Source of the DNA: Icerya purchasi
Lineage: Eukaryota > Arthropoda > Insecta > Hemiptera > Monophlebidae
Assembly (NCBI GenBank): GCA_039619475.1
Contig: CM077115.1
Span: forward strand, 419,748,557 to 419,812,556
Direction of reading: 5' to 3'
DNA length: 64,000 nt
Numbering within the stretch: the first letter of the stretch is position 1; each line of letters begins with the position of its first letter. A program made the translations under genes and the position numbers. Positions 43,472 through 52,540 of this stretch are shown one piece after another. The notes beneath the pieces are model-generated. The model was not told where the DNA came from. It worked only from the letters and a program-made list of their open reading frames with translations, and did not search any database.

Positions 43472-46400
43472 TCAGATCCTTACACGATCAGAGATAGCTG
43501 ACAGAAAAGAATCGAGAGCTAGAATAACCGAAGGAGAAGGAAGGGAGAGAATGAATGAAGCACAGTATGGAGCGGGAATACCGTTTTGTAAGAGGAAGGA
43601 ATAAAAAGAAGCCTGTTCAGTTGAAAGCGACGAACAGCTGAACATTATATGATCGGGATCAGAAATACATTGATCGCCGGGAGGGTGCAATGGACAATAA
43701 GGAGAAGGCACGAGAGAATAACGGAACAATGAGGAAGGGAGCAAACTATGCCCAAAACGCAAGCGGCAAATCGCAGAGAGATTAGAACGGCGCATAGAAT
43801 GAAAGTTAATAAACCATGGAAAACGTGGAAGGGAAGGTTGAATAGACAAGAAAAGGGAGTTCGGGTTGGAGAATGAGGAGACGTAGGAGTCAGACCACAG
43901 TTTGGAATGAGCAGTTGCAGACAGAAGGGTAATATTAGAAGCTGAGAAGGCAGGAAGAAACCTACCAGAAGAGGAAGATAATCGAGCGAATGAGTCAACC
44001 AACTCATTTCCCTCGATTCCGGAATGACCAGGAATCCAAAGGAAATCCGTTTGGATAAAGTGGGAAAGGAAAAGATCGTGAATTAAGGAACGAATAAGGA
44101 GAATGATACAGTCGATTGAGTGAGAAGGGAGAGGAGATGTGATAGACTGCAGCACGCTTTGAGCGTCCGACAGGATAAGGAGATTGCTAGAAGCCGGAGA
44201 AGTTTTGATAAAAAGGAGGGCACGCAGAATAGCCGAAGACTCAGCATAAAAGATTGAACAGAAGGAGGGAAGTTTAAAGGACTCGAAGTAATTGAGAGAA
44301 GGACAGAAGAAGGCTGCACCAACACCATTGGGTCCCTTGGAGCCATCAGTGGAGATCAAAAAATGGTTGGGGAAAAAAGAGCGAAGATTCTGTTGGAATT
44401 CTGATCTAACAACGTGATGAAGAAGAGGTTTGGGAGGAACAGGTGAATAAAAGCAGTTAATAGGATGAAGCAGAGAGGAAAAATTGAAGGAGAAATAAGG
44501 GAGTTTATCGTAAGAGTAGATATACGGAGAAAACTGTATAAGACGGCCAGCGATAAGAGATAGAATAGGAGTCTTGTTAACAGAAAAGCGCCAGGAACGC
44601 AATATGTAGGAATAAGAAGGAATGAGAGAGCAAGAGGAAATAGGCAACCGTTTGATGAGGAAACGATAACCCAAGAGGGAACGTCTAAGGAAAAGGGGAG
44701 GAATGTGACACTCTGCGTGCAGAGCTGGGATAGGAGTAGACTTCCGGGCTCCAAGGCAGAGGCGGAGACATGTATTTTGGACCCGGTCGAGCTTAGACAG
44801 AAGGGATCTAGAAGAATTAGCATAAATATAGGAACAGTAATCAAGAGCAGAGCGGATAAAAGATTTGTAAAACATGAGTAGGATCACAGGATCACCTCCC
44901 CAGACAGTGTGCGCAAGGGATTTAATGAGGTTGAGCCTTTTGAAGGAAGATACGAATAAACGGTTGATATGGACATGGAAGGAAAGTCGGCTATCCAGAA
45001 AAACACCTAAATAACGGAAGGAGGAAGTAAGAGGAATTGGGCCATTAGTTAGGACGAGGACGACTGAGGAAGGAATAAACGGACGCAGTGTAAAGACGAC
45101 ATTAGAAGACTTAGAAGAAGAGATGAAAAGATGGATGTTGGATAAGGCATTTTCCAATGCAATTAAGGAGATTTGAAGATGGGAGTTGGCCTGCGAGATG
45201 TTGCGATGAGAGGAATAAATGAGGATATCATCAGCAAAGAAAAGAGAACAGGAATTCAATGATAGGGACGCAATTTTGATAAAATAAATATTAAATAAAG
45301 TGGGGCTAAGGCAGGAACCCTGCGGTAGTCCACGATAGACTAGTCTAGTGGCATCCTGAATATGAACAGAAGGAGTGGCCGTTCGGCAGAGGAAAAGATT
45401 AATAATCAGGGTAGAAAAATGAGCCGGAATGTTTAAGGAAAGCATTAAATCAAAAAGAGTTGGAAGATGGACATTATCGAAGGCTGCCGAAATATCAAGA
45501 AAGGAAGCAATAAGAAATTTTTTGTCGATGAAGGACTTGTAAACATCTGCTAGGAATGCGCTAATACAATCAGGAGGGCCGCGACCAGGGCGAAAACCAA
45601 ACATATTGCTAGGCAATAAGTTGTGGTGTTCTAGCCACCAAACAAGGCGTCTGTTGATTACGTTTTCGAAAAGCTTCCTGATACAAGAAGCAAGAGAAAT
45701 TGGACGAAGTGAGGAAGAGTTCGGTTTAGGAATAGGGATAATGATGAAGGTATTCCAAGATAAAGGAGTACAACCAGAGTGGAGAAAAGAGTTAAACAAG
45801 TTTAAGAGAAACCGAAGAGAAGAGTCCGAAAGATTTTTGAGAACAGAAAAGGAAATACCGTCTACTCCGGGAGCAGAATCTGAAGAATTGCGTAAGGACG
45901 TTTCTAATTCCGTGAGGGTAAACGGAGTGACCAGAAAATGGGAGGAGTTGGAAGAAGACGAAATGCGACGAGATTCATTAAGGTTAGGAACGTAACAAGG
46001 GGCGATGGAGTCAATGAAAGAGATTAACTCATCATTCGAGAGATTACAGGAAAGAGGATGACGGGAAAGAGGGAATTTGAAAGCCTTAGCCATTTTCCAA
46101 ACCTGAGAAATAGGAGTAGAGCGTGAGAAGGAGGAACAGAAGCTTTTCCACGCGTTTTTTTTTGCTGATTTAAGGATGAATCTGGCTCTAGCATTGGCTC
46201 TTTTATGAGAAAGATAGTTGCTGAGTGTAGGGCTGGAGCGATAAGATCTGAAAGTGGTTAAACTGAGATCGAAAGCAGCCTTACAATCCTGATTCCACCA
46301 CAAAGCGGAGGACGATTTCACTTTCTTATGAGATGAACGACGGACAGGAGGAGAAGAACAAGTTAAGGCAGAAGAGATAGAATCAATGAAGAATTTATAT

Positions 46401-46591
46401 TGGGAAAAACAATTCAAAGAAGCAGGGATAGAAGATAGTGAGGAATCAACGGAGGAACGGAATAGAGACCAATCAACTTTAGAGAGAACCCAATTTGGAG
46501 AATTAGGAGGAGTAGAGGAAGGAGAGGAGGAGACTTCATTCACTGAAATAATAATAGGAACATGGTAACTTCCAAAGTATACCATGAACAA
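43472..46591 (-). CDS. retrotransposon ORF2, RT and RNase H part (1039 codons)
   Basis: The frame holds the end of the endonuclease (residues about 7-20, GSYHVPIIISVNE). A linker follows, then the reverse transcriptase: APGVDGIS 240-247, IIIPIPKP 283-290, LRPISLAS 295-302, FGFRPGRG 331-338, the catalytic LDISAAFD 365-372, GLPQGSCLSP 421-430 and FADD 452-455. The RNase H acidic residues D749, E784, D809 and D866 and the WIPGHSG block (852-858) are all present. A CPLH-C-H-C finger-like cluster (966-986) precedes the end at ISDRVRI. No internal stop occurs. The true protein would begin in the upstream endonuclease frame; the listed start Met is artificial, because a frameshift near 46575 separates the two. 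The product would copy element RNA into DNA at a nicked target and remove the RNA strand. Confidence 0.9.
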   Translation of the reverse strand: MFMVYFGSYHVPIIISVNEVSSSPSSTPPNSPNWVLSKVDWSLFRSSVDSSLSSIPASLNCFSQYKFFIDSISSALTCSSPPVRRSSHKKVKSSSALWWNQDCKAAFDLSLTTFRSYRSSPTLSNYLSHKRANARARFILKSAKKNAWKSFCSSFSRSTPISQVWKMAKAFKFPLSRHPLSCNLSNDELISFIDSIAPCYVPNLNESRRISSSSNSSHFLVTPFTLTELETSLRNSSDSAPGVDGISFSVLKNLSDSSLRFLLNLFNSFLHSGCTPLSWNTFIIIPIPKPNSSSLRPISLASCIRKLFENVINRRLVWWLEHHNLLPSNMFGFRPGRGPPDCISAFLADVYKSFIDKKFLIASFLDISAAFDNVHLPTLFDLMLSLNIPAHFSTLIINLFLCRTATPSVHIQDATRLVYRGLPQGSCLSPTLFNIYFIKIASLSLNSCSLFFADDILIYSSHRNISQANSHLQISLIALENALSNIHLFISSSKSSNVVFTLRPFIPSSVVLVLTNGPIPLTSSFRYLGVFLDSRLSFHVHINRLFVSSFKRLNLIKSLAHTVWGGDPVILLMFYKSFIRSALDYCSYIYANSSRSLLSKLDRVQNTCLRLCLGARKSTPIPALHAECHIPPLFLRRSLLGYRFLIKRLPISSCSLIPSYSYILRSWRFSVNKTPILSLIAGRLIQFSPYIYSYDKLPYFSFNFSSLLHPINCFYSPVPPKPLLHHVVRSEFQQNLRSFFPNHFLISTDGSKGPNGVGAAFFCPSLNYFESFKLPSFCSIFYAESSAILRALLFIKTSPASSNLLILSDAQSVLQSITSPLPSHSIDCIILLIRSLIHDLFLSHFIQTDFLWIPGHSGIEGNELVDSFARLSSSSGRFLPAFSASNITLLSATAHSKLWSDSYVSSFSNPNSLFLSIQPSLPRFPWFINFHSMRRSNLSAICRLRFGHSLLPSSLFRYSLVPSPYCPLHPPGDQCISDPDHIMFSCSSLSTEQASFYSFLLQNGIPAPYCASFILSLPSPSVILALDSFLSAISDRVRI

Positions 46592-47196
46592 CTGAGACCA
46601 AGATTAGGAGAGGTAAGGGATAGATCAATAGAGCTAAGTGAGGAGTGACTTCTGATGCACGTAGGAGAACCATCATTTAAAAGGAATAAATCATTCTGAA
46701 GGATGAAATTCTCTAAGATCGTGCCATTACTATTGTAGTTGGAACAACCCCACAAGGGTGAGTGGGCGTTCCAATCACCACCTATGAGGAAGGGAGAAGA
46801 AAGGGAGTTGATTAAAGATAGGAACGGAAAATTGCGCAAATCGAAAGTCGGAGGAATGTAGGCGGAAATTAAATGAAAGGGCCTGGAAGAATAGTTAGGA
46901 ATAGAGATGTGCACTAAGCTGGGATAAGGAGGATTAGGAGGAAACAAGGGTTGGGAAGCATGGACTAAAAACCGGACATCATTTCTTACTAAAATAGCTG
47001 AACCACCGTAGCCATCGCTGCGGTTGGAACAGATCAGAGAGAATCCATTAAAACTGATGTCAGAAGCGCTTGTTAACCACGTTTCAGAAAGAAGCGCGAT
47101 GTTAACGTCATATTCATCCAACAGCCGTTCAAAGGAGTTCCTGTTGGCCTTAATGCTGCGACAGTTCCATTGTAGAACCTTAAGACGACAAGACAT
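46540..47196 (-). pseudogene. retrotransposon ORF2, apurinic-type endonuclease part (frameshifted)
   Basis: This is the amino-terminal endonuclease of the same ORF2. Family motifs are LQWNCRSIKANR (N11), LLSETWL (E38), ISAYIPP (Y113), GGDWNAHSPLWG (D141, N143) and SSIDLSLTS (D191). Such enzymes nick the target DNA to start target-primed reverse transcription. The frame runs out 15 codons past TLE and the protein continues in the overlapping frame as GSYHVP. A one-base indel near 46575 is the simplest explanation. The last catalytic motif, normally S-D-H, reads S-Y-H here, so an active-site aspartate is missing. Both changes would inactivate the endonuclease of this copy. Start Met: MSCRLKVLQW fits the usual family start. 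Confidence 0.85.
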
Positions 47197-47205
47197 AATG
47201 AATAC

Positions 47206-47859
47206 TTAGATAGGTGGTAGTTGGAGGAAGAAGTAGAACAAGGGAAGGAGAAAATATGCAATAGGCCAGAGAAGGAGGGAAGGTGAAAAGGAAGAAGAGA
47301 AAATAACCAATATTCCATTTCCATAAACCAACGAAATCGTTAAAATTTCGAGAAAAGAGGAAAAGATAAAAAAGAACAAGATAAGGAAAAATGCAAAACT
47401 GTAAAGCACCCTCCGCTCAGATAAATCATTGCGCGAGGGTTGAGGTATGCTATCAACTAACCTAGTTAAAGGCAGCAAGCAACACCGTCGCGCTGTAAGA
47501 AGGACGATACAGAGATAGGAAAAGAGACAATGAGAAAGAAAAAATAAATAAGGTATAAATATGGAAAAATTCCATAAAGGTGGCTCCCATCGCTCAAAAA
47601 ATTCATTGCGCCTGGGTCCCCGTATGCTATCAACCAACCTAGTTAAAGGAGGCAAGCAACACCGAAGGAGCACCATGTAAAATTGTAAAAGCGGCAGCAT
47701 TATGCCAAAGTAAAAACTGAGGAGAAAAACCATGGCGTTGGTTTTACGGTAATGGAACGAGATGGTACATAAAGGAAGGAGAAAATTTAGAGAAGAAGAA
47801 AAAAGGAAAGAGAGAACAAAGAAGAAGTTAGAAGTAGAAAAAAAGGTAACATCCACCAT
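47206..47859 (-). other. ORF1-ORF2 spacer with an internal duplication
   Basis: This spacer lies between the ORF1 stop (47862) and the ORF2 start (47196). A hydrophobic 217-codon frame spans it but has low-complexity Phe/Leu/Ser composition and I do not believe it is a protein. Two related blocks of about 80 bp, at 47408-47492 and 47583-47667, share ATGCTATCAAC, AACCTAGTTAAAGG and GCAAGCAACACCG in the same order and orientation, about 175 bp apart. Such a repeat could be a promoter or an RNA structure used for ORF2 translation, but that is speculation. Confidence 0.6.
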
Positions 47860-47861
47860 AT

Positions 47862-48605
47862 CTAAGATTGCAAAACTTGACAGATGGATAATATTTTATT
47901 CTCCAAATTTGGAATATCAAATTTACTGAGAGCGGTTAGCAAAGTTGTGGATAAGACATTATTAGAGGAAATGGAGGAAGAGTTACTAGGAGAAACGTTA
48001 TTAATAATTGGAGCCGACTCGGCATTTGCGGCATTAGAGGAAGATGGACATGTGGGAGAATTGGAAGGATGGGAAGGAATAACGGAACGGTCTACTTTAG
48101 TGCCAGCGTTTAGTGTAAGTTTGGAGTAATAAGAATTGAGAGGATTGGGTGCTTTCGAAGAAGAATGGTGTTTACGAGATGGAATCCTGACATGAGAGGA
48201 CGATGAACTGCTAGAATAGTTCTGACGCCTCCTCTTGGTAGTAGATGCAGAATTCGGTAAGGCTGGTAAATTCGCGGGATTTGAAACTTCTGCAAAGGTA
48301 AAAGCGGGAGAAACTATCGAACCCTCGCTGATGTTTCTGGCTTCGGAGTAGGAGACATTTTCTAAACTCATTATTTTATGAATTTTGACTTGCTTCTTAT
48401 AAGTCGGGCAAGAAGGGTCGAGTGCGGAATGGTTACCGCCGCAGAGGACGCAAAGATATGAAGAGGGGTTATTTTGTTTAGTTTTGGGACATTCTGAAGA
48501 GGAGTGCTTATCAGCGCAAGTGGGACAAGTAGTTTTACTTCGGCATGAAGCACTGAAGTGACCAAAACGGAGGCAATTGTGACATAGTTTGGGTTTACGA
48601 ATCAT
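47862..48605 (-). CDS. retrotransposon ORF1 (gag-like), distal part with zinc knuckles
   Basis: The 247-codon frame opens directly with three Cys/His knuckles: CHNCLRFGHFSASC (CX2CX4HX4C, residues 8-21), CPTCADKHSSSEC (CX2CX3HX4C) and CVLCGGNHSALDPSC (CX2CX3HX6C). Gag-like ORF1 proteins of I, R1 and jockey elements have this array and use it to bind element RNA. The remainder is Ser/Asn/Pro-rich and ends IPNLENKILSICQVLQS. The family's ORF1 normally has a further 150-300 residues before the knuckles, missing here because the insertion is truncated at 48608. The Met used here is internal to the original protein. Confidence 0.85.
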   Translation of the reverse strand: MIRKPKLCHNCLRFGHFSASCRSKTTCPTCADKHSSSECPKTKQNNPSSYLCVLCGGNHSALDPSCPTYKKQVKIHKIMSLENVSYSEARNISEGSIVSPAFTFAEVSNPANLPALPNSASTTKRRRQNYSSSSSSSHVRIPSRKHHSSSKAPNPLNSYYSKLTLNAGTKVDRSVIPSHPSNSPTCPSSSNAANAESAPIINNVSPSNSSSISSNNVLSTTLLTALSKFDIPNLENKILSICQVLQS

Positions 48606-48608
48606 TGG

Positions 48609-48622
48609 TAAAGTATAATTTT
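48609..48622. repeat. target-site duplication, right copy
   Basis: TAAAGTATAATTTT, identical to 43375-43388, directly follows the truncated 5' end of the retrotransposon. Confidence 0.85.
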
Positions 48623-48659
48623 CTGTAATACATGTTTTGATAAATTTTTAATGAAGTGA
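48609..48659. repeat. fold-back palindrome, right remainder
   Basis: CTGTAATACATGTTTTGATA and onward continues the right arm of the palindrome at 43250-43388 beyond the retrotransposon. Its complement is at 43250-43300. Confidence 0.8.
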
Positions 48660-48689
48660 TTATTTTTTTGTTTAATCTGACAATTTATC

Positions 48690-48940
48690 ATATGTCACAT
48701 GTCGCTGAGAAAAGGTACATAGTGTCAGAAAACAAGTTTTCGAGAAAAACGCGTTTAAATTTTCCTAGTATAATATACTTTAAAGTAATTTTAAACATAC
48801 AATTACGATTTAGAACAGGAAAAATTTGTTTTCATTCACGTTAAAGAACATGTGCTTTTTCAAGTGTCCGAAATCGTTGTTAAGATAAAACCGCATTTTT
48901 AACACGCTATGTACCTTTTCTCAGCGACCGTCACATATAT
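48690..48940. mobile_element. MITE-like element with 32-bp terminal inverted repeats
   Basis: GTCGCTGAGAAAAGGTACAT at 48701-48720 recurs inverted at 48909-48928. Similarity extends outward through ATATGTCAC or ATATGTGAC, giving arms of about 32 bp with a few mismatches. The 250-bp body is AT-rich and non-coding, with an inner GTTTTCGAGAAAAACGCG. The superfamily is unknown because the target duplication is ambiguous (TA or AT next to ATAT). Confidence 0.75.
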
Positions 48941-49059
48941 GTTTTTTCCCTTTTTTGTTTTTTTTTCTCTGCGTTACACTACATAATTACAGTTAACAAT
49001 TTCTACGCCCCTTTTTCCACTCATTCTGGAACAAATTTTCCAACGAATTTAGTTATTTC

Positions 49060-49245
49060 TCGAAAAACTGTTTTTTGATCATGTTAGCGTACTTCTTTTA
49101 GGTGTAAGATTTTTTTTCCTTTTTATGTTTTCCATGTAATTATTGAAATATCTCACTGCGAACTCAATGTATTTGAACATAGAGGCTTTATATATAGTGT
49201 GATCCTTTCTCTTGGAGACTGACTGATTAGTAGATTGTTTTTCAT
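49060..49245 (+). repeat. dispersed repeat, copy 1 (partner 52395-53010)
   Basis: TTTTGATCATGTTAG, GTGTAAG, TGAAATATCTCACTG and TCTTGGAGACTGACTGATTA recur in the same order at 52395-53010, where a SINE-containing segment of about 450 bp separates the first and second halves. Non-coding. Confidence 0.7.
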
Positions 49246-49517
49246 AGCTTAACCGTTCTGGTTACACTTTTCCCGAACTGATCTGATTATCTGTTCTCCG
49301 CTATTTTTTGCTTTCACCGGTATTGTAAAAAACCAGCAAGAACTAAGATAGTTTGAACACAAAAATATACATCCAAAATTTTAACGCTACAAGAATAGGA
49401 TCGAAAATTTTGAAAAGTAAATAATTGCACCCTGGTTCCTGTACTACTGAACTTAGACGGAAAACAGATAATGAGATGAGTTCGAGATGGAAGTAGAACG
49501 GTTAGGCTATGAAAAAC
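49236..49517. repeat. inverted-repeat pair, possible MITE
   Basis: TTTTTCATAGCTTAACCGTT (49237-49256) is complementary to AACGGTTAGGCTATGAAAAA (49498-49517) with one mismatch. The 240-bp interval is AT-rich and unremarkable. The arms are short, so confidence is modest. Confidence 0.5.
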
Positions 49518-49576
49518 TTCCAAAATGCAGATTGGTAATAAAAGATCGATTAGACGTAGAAGAAATGAAACAATTA

Positions 49577-49782
49577 CTTCGAAAATTATTATCACTCTAA
49601 ACAGTAATCGATAAACGTTAATGAAACGTAAAAAGTGACCATCGATATAAGACAACAGGAAAGGAAAACTTTGAAGGCCGTGGAACTGCGGCTATTTAGG
49701 ATCGCCAATAAAAAGCAAACAATAAAATACTGTGTTACGCGCATAACTATAACTGAAAAACCGAATGAGATAAAACTTCTCG
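49577..49782 (-). repeat. 210-bp dispersed repeat, copy 2
   Basis: Reverse complement of 42874-43085 at roughly 85 percent by eye. It lies directly against the start of the diverged I-like relic (49783), so the relic may be joined to or inserted at the GATCGA end. Confidence 0.7.
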
Positions 49783-51975
49783 ATCCTAATAAAGCGAGCA
49801 AATGGTGGCTGGAACGCAACAACCTACTTCCTAATAATATGTTTGGTTTTAGTCTGGAGTTGGGTCCTCTCGATCCCATTAGTCTTCTTTTTGGTGATGA
49901 TATCTATAAATCTTTCATAAACAAAAATTATACTATTGCTTCCTTTGTTAATGTCTCCAATGCGTTCAATAACGTACACCTTTTTACGCTGCAGGACAAG
50001 ATGCTCTCTATTAACATTCCTCCCCAGTTTACCTCACTTATTGTTAAACTTTTTCAAAATAGAACCATGCACCTATTTATTCCTGTTTACTCCGCTTTTC
50101 GGAAAGCATTTCGGTACCTACCGCAGGGCTCCTGTCTTAGCCCTATCTTTTTCAATATTTATATCTCCAACATAGCTCGTCTTTCTCTTAAATCATCTTC
50201 CCTATATTTCGAAGACGATATCGTTCTATATTCCACTTCTAGGGCCATTTCAGAAGCTAATGCTGACCTCAACGATTCTCTGATTTATTTAGAAGCCGCC
50301 CTTTTCAATATTTGTCTTTCCATCGCTCCAGCCAATTTTTACTTTGCGTCCTTATAATCCATTTTCAATAATCCTGTCCGTAAATAACTGTGCTATCCCT
50401 CTCATTTCATCCTTCTGCTACCTAGGCATCTTTCTTAACAGCCATCTTACTTTTCAGAAACGTATAAAATACTTATTTAAATCTGTTTCTAAATAGCCGA
50501 ACCTCCTCAAAGCTCTTTCCTCGTGCCGTTGGGGAGGAGATCCTTGTATTCAAATTATCCTGTATAAATCTATTAACCGTTCGAAATTTGAATTATTGTT
50601 TCTTCTTGTACGGTAGTGCTCCTACACATCTCGTTCCAAACTGGTTCGTGTACAGAACCTTTGTTTCCGCTACTGCCTTAGAGCTTTAAAGTCGTCTCCC
50701 ACTGCTGCAATTTTTTCAGAAACCAATATGGTTCCTCTATATATTCGTCGGTCTTATCTTGGGTATCGTTTCTTGATTAAGCGGCTTCCTATTTCTTCGT
50801 CCCATTTCGTTAACTCTTATATTTCCTTATTACACAACTGGCGCTTCTCTCTTAGCGAAATCCCTATTCTTTCTCATTAATCCGAACGTCTTAATCAATT
50901 CACTCCTTACGTTTACTCTTATAACAAACTCCCTTACTTCACGCTTAATTACTGTAATTTCCTGTATCCGCTAAAGATATACTCTCTTTTCACCTTTCAT
51001 AAGAACCTGCCGGCTCATGTACTCGAAGTCCGACAGGAATATAACCATGTCACGCAATCCTTATTTCTTTTCCAAACTGTTATCTTCACCGACGGCTCCA
51101 GAACAACGGACAGTACGGGAGCTGCTTTTTCGGTCCCATCACTCAACTATTGTGAATCTTATAAACTGTCTTCCTTTTGCTCCATATTTACCGCAGAGTT
51201 CTCAGCTATCCTTTGTGATATCCAATACATTACTGCCACCAACGGCTCCAATAAATTTCTGACAGTCTCGGATTCTAACAATGTTCTACTGTCTATCGCC
51301 TCTCTCCTTCCGCATCATTCCTTAGATTTCATAATTCTCCTGATTCGTTCTCTTCTTACTAGATTGTATAGTGTGCGTTCCATTCACATCGATTTCTTAT
51401 GGTCCCCTAGTCATGTTGGAATTGAGGGCAATGAATTGGTTAATTCATAAGTTCGATCTGCCGCTCAGACTGGTCAATTTTTATCCAAATTTTCTTTTTG
51501 CAATCTTAACATTCTTTCCGGAAATTTCCATCTTAGGCGATGGCACGATATTTATCTTCTATTATTCTCGAATCCTGAATCCTTTTATCTTAGTATCCAA
51601 ATTCATTCTCCTCCGTACCCTTGGTACTATGACTTCCCTCATCTTTCGCGCTTTTTTATCTCTTCTATTTGCAGGCTTTGACTAGATTATAGTCGACTTC
51701 CGGTATCCTCTTTTCGCTTTTCTATATCCGCTTCTCCCTTTTGTTCTTTCCATCCGGAGGATTCTGATTTACTCTGCGACATAAATCACATCTTCTTCGA
51801 ATACGCGTCTATACCTATATAACGCTCTCACTTCTATAGACAACTCCTGAAACTCGGTTTGCCTACTTCATACAGTGCTTCGTTTATTCTTTCTCTTCCA
51901 TCCCCGGCGATCATTCCTATTATAGCGGCCTTCATTACTTCTATCTACAGTAATATTCAATTCTGATTCGTTTTT
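49783..51975 (+). pseudogene. I-like family, diverged RT/RNase H relic F
   Basis: The plus strand reads WWLERNNLLPNNMFGFSLEL, FVNVSNAFNNVH, LPQGSCLSPIFFNIYISNIA and YFEDDIVLYS in one frame up to 50357. Broken frames then give the connection region and an RNase H: IFTDGSRTTDSTGAAFSVPS (51077 onward), TAEFSAIL, VSDSNNVL and WSPSHVGIEGNELVN. The end is GLPTSYSASFILSLPSPAII and a stop near 51965. The order is the same as in the 43472-46591 protein. Signs of death are many: the first catalytic Asp motif LDISAAFD is VNVSNAFN, FADD is FEDD, GHSG is SHVG, and numerous stops occur. The 5' end is missing. It is a sister family rather than a recent copy. Confidence 0.8.
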
Positions 51976-52021
51976 CCCCCTCTCTTACTAACACAACCTA
52001 AGGCGACCCCCCCCCCTCCAG

Positions 52022-52132
52022 GTTTTTATGTCTTTTCCCATAATTGCACAACAACAGATTCTACTTTTTAATTAAAATTGGAAGAATATTATTTGAAAAT
52101 TTCCATCTGAAATTAGTTATATTTGCTTTTTA
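52022..52132 (-). repeat. 110-bp repeat, copy 2 (partner 43086-43195)
   Basis: Reverse complement of 43086-43195 with only a few differences. It immediately follows the C-run at the 3' end of relic F. Confidence 0.7.
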
Positions 52133-52156
52133 TAAATTCCATTCTAGAAAACTGTT

Positions 52157-52159
<3 letters not shown>

Positions 52160-52245
<86 letters not shown>
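52160..52245. repeat. (CA)n then (TA)n microsatellite
   Basis: About 16 CA units (52160-52193), a GAG interruption and about 23 TA units (52197-52244). Confidence 0.95.
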
Positions 52246-52249
<4 letters not shown>

Positions 52250-52529
52250 GTATTTGTATGTATGTGCATAAATATTTTTTTCGATCTAAATACATAAATG
52301 TTTAAGTTGAAATAATATAATTAACCAGTTCTGTTATTATGCTAATTTTATATAAATGTATGTATATACATGAGTATAGATAGATATATATAGAAACTGT
52401 CTTTTGATCATGTTAGGGTACTTATTTCAAGTGTAAGCTCTTTTTTTTTTTTTTTTATATATTTCTTTTTTGAGAAAGATGAGAAGGGCATAAACAGCGT
52501 AAGAAAGATTGATATTAAATATAAAGCAG

Positions 52530-52540
52530 TATGACCGGAA
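52530..52540. repeat. SINE target-site duplication, left copy
   Basis: TATGACCGGAA, repeated exactly at 52812-52822 on the other side of the SINE. Confidence 0.85.

Larger units (their letters stand above)
43389..48608 (-). mobile_element. I-like non-LTR retrotransposon, 5'-truncated but nearly intact
   Basis: A 5.2-kb minus-strand element with a poly(A) tail (T-run 43385-43411). It has a short 3' untranslated region containing TTGGGCCAATGTCCATGG (minus), an RT/RNase H frame, an endonuclease frame, a 650-bp spacer and the distal part of ORF1. A 14-bp target duplication flanks it. The 5' end lies within ORF1, just before its first zinc knuckle, so synthesis ended early. The RNase H domain after the RT places it in the I superfamily in the broad sense (I, R1, LOA and relatives). 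Apart from the frameshift at about 46575 the coding parts are open over nearly 4.5 kb, which implies recent arrival. At least seven other fragments of the same or sister families lie in the window. Confidence 0.9.

Noticed and set aside
43645..46568. Several 60-162 codon frames on either strand inside the retrotransposon
   Set aside because: They are shadows of the 1039-codon RT frame in other frames.
47206..47859. A 217-codon hydrophobic protein between ORF1 and ORF2
   Set aside because: Low-complexity Phe/Leu/Ser composition from an A/G-rich opposite strand, an internal duplication, and no known ORF in this place in the family.
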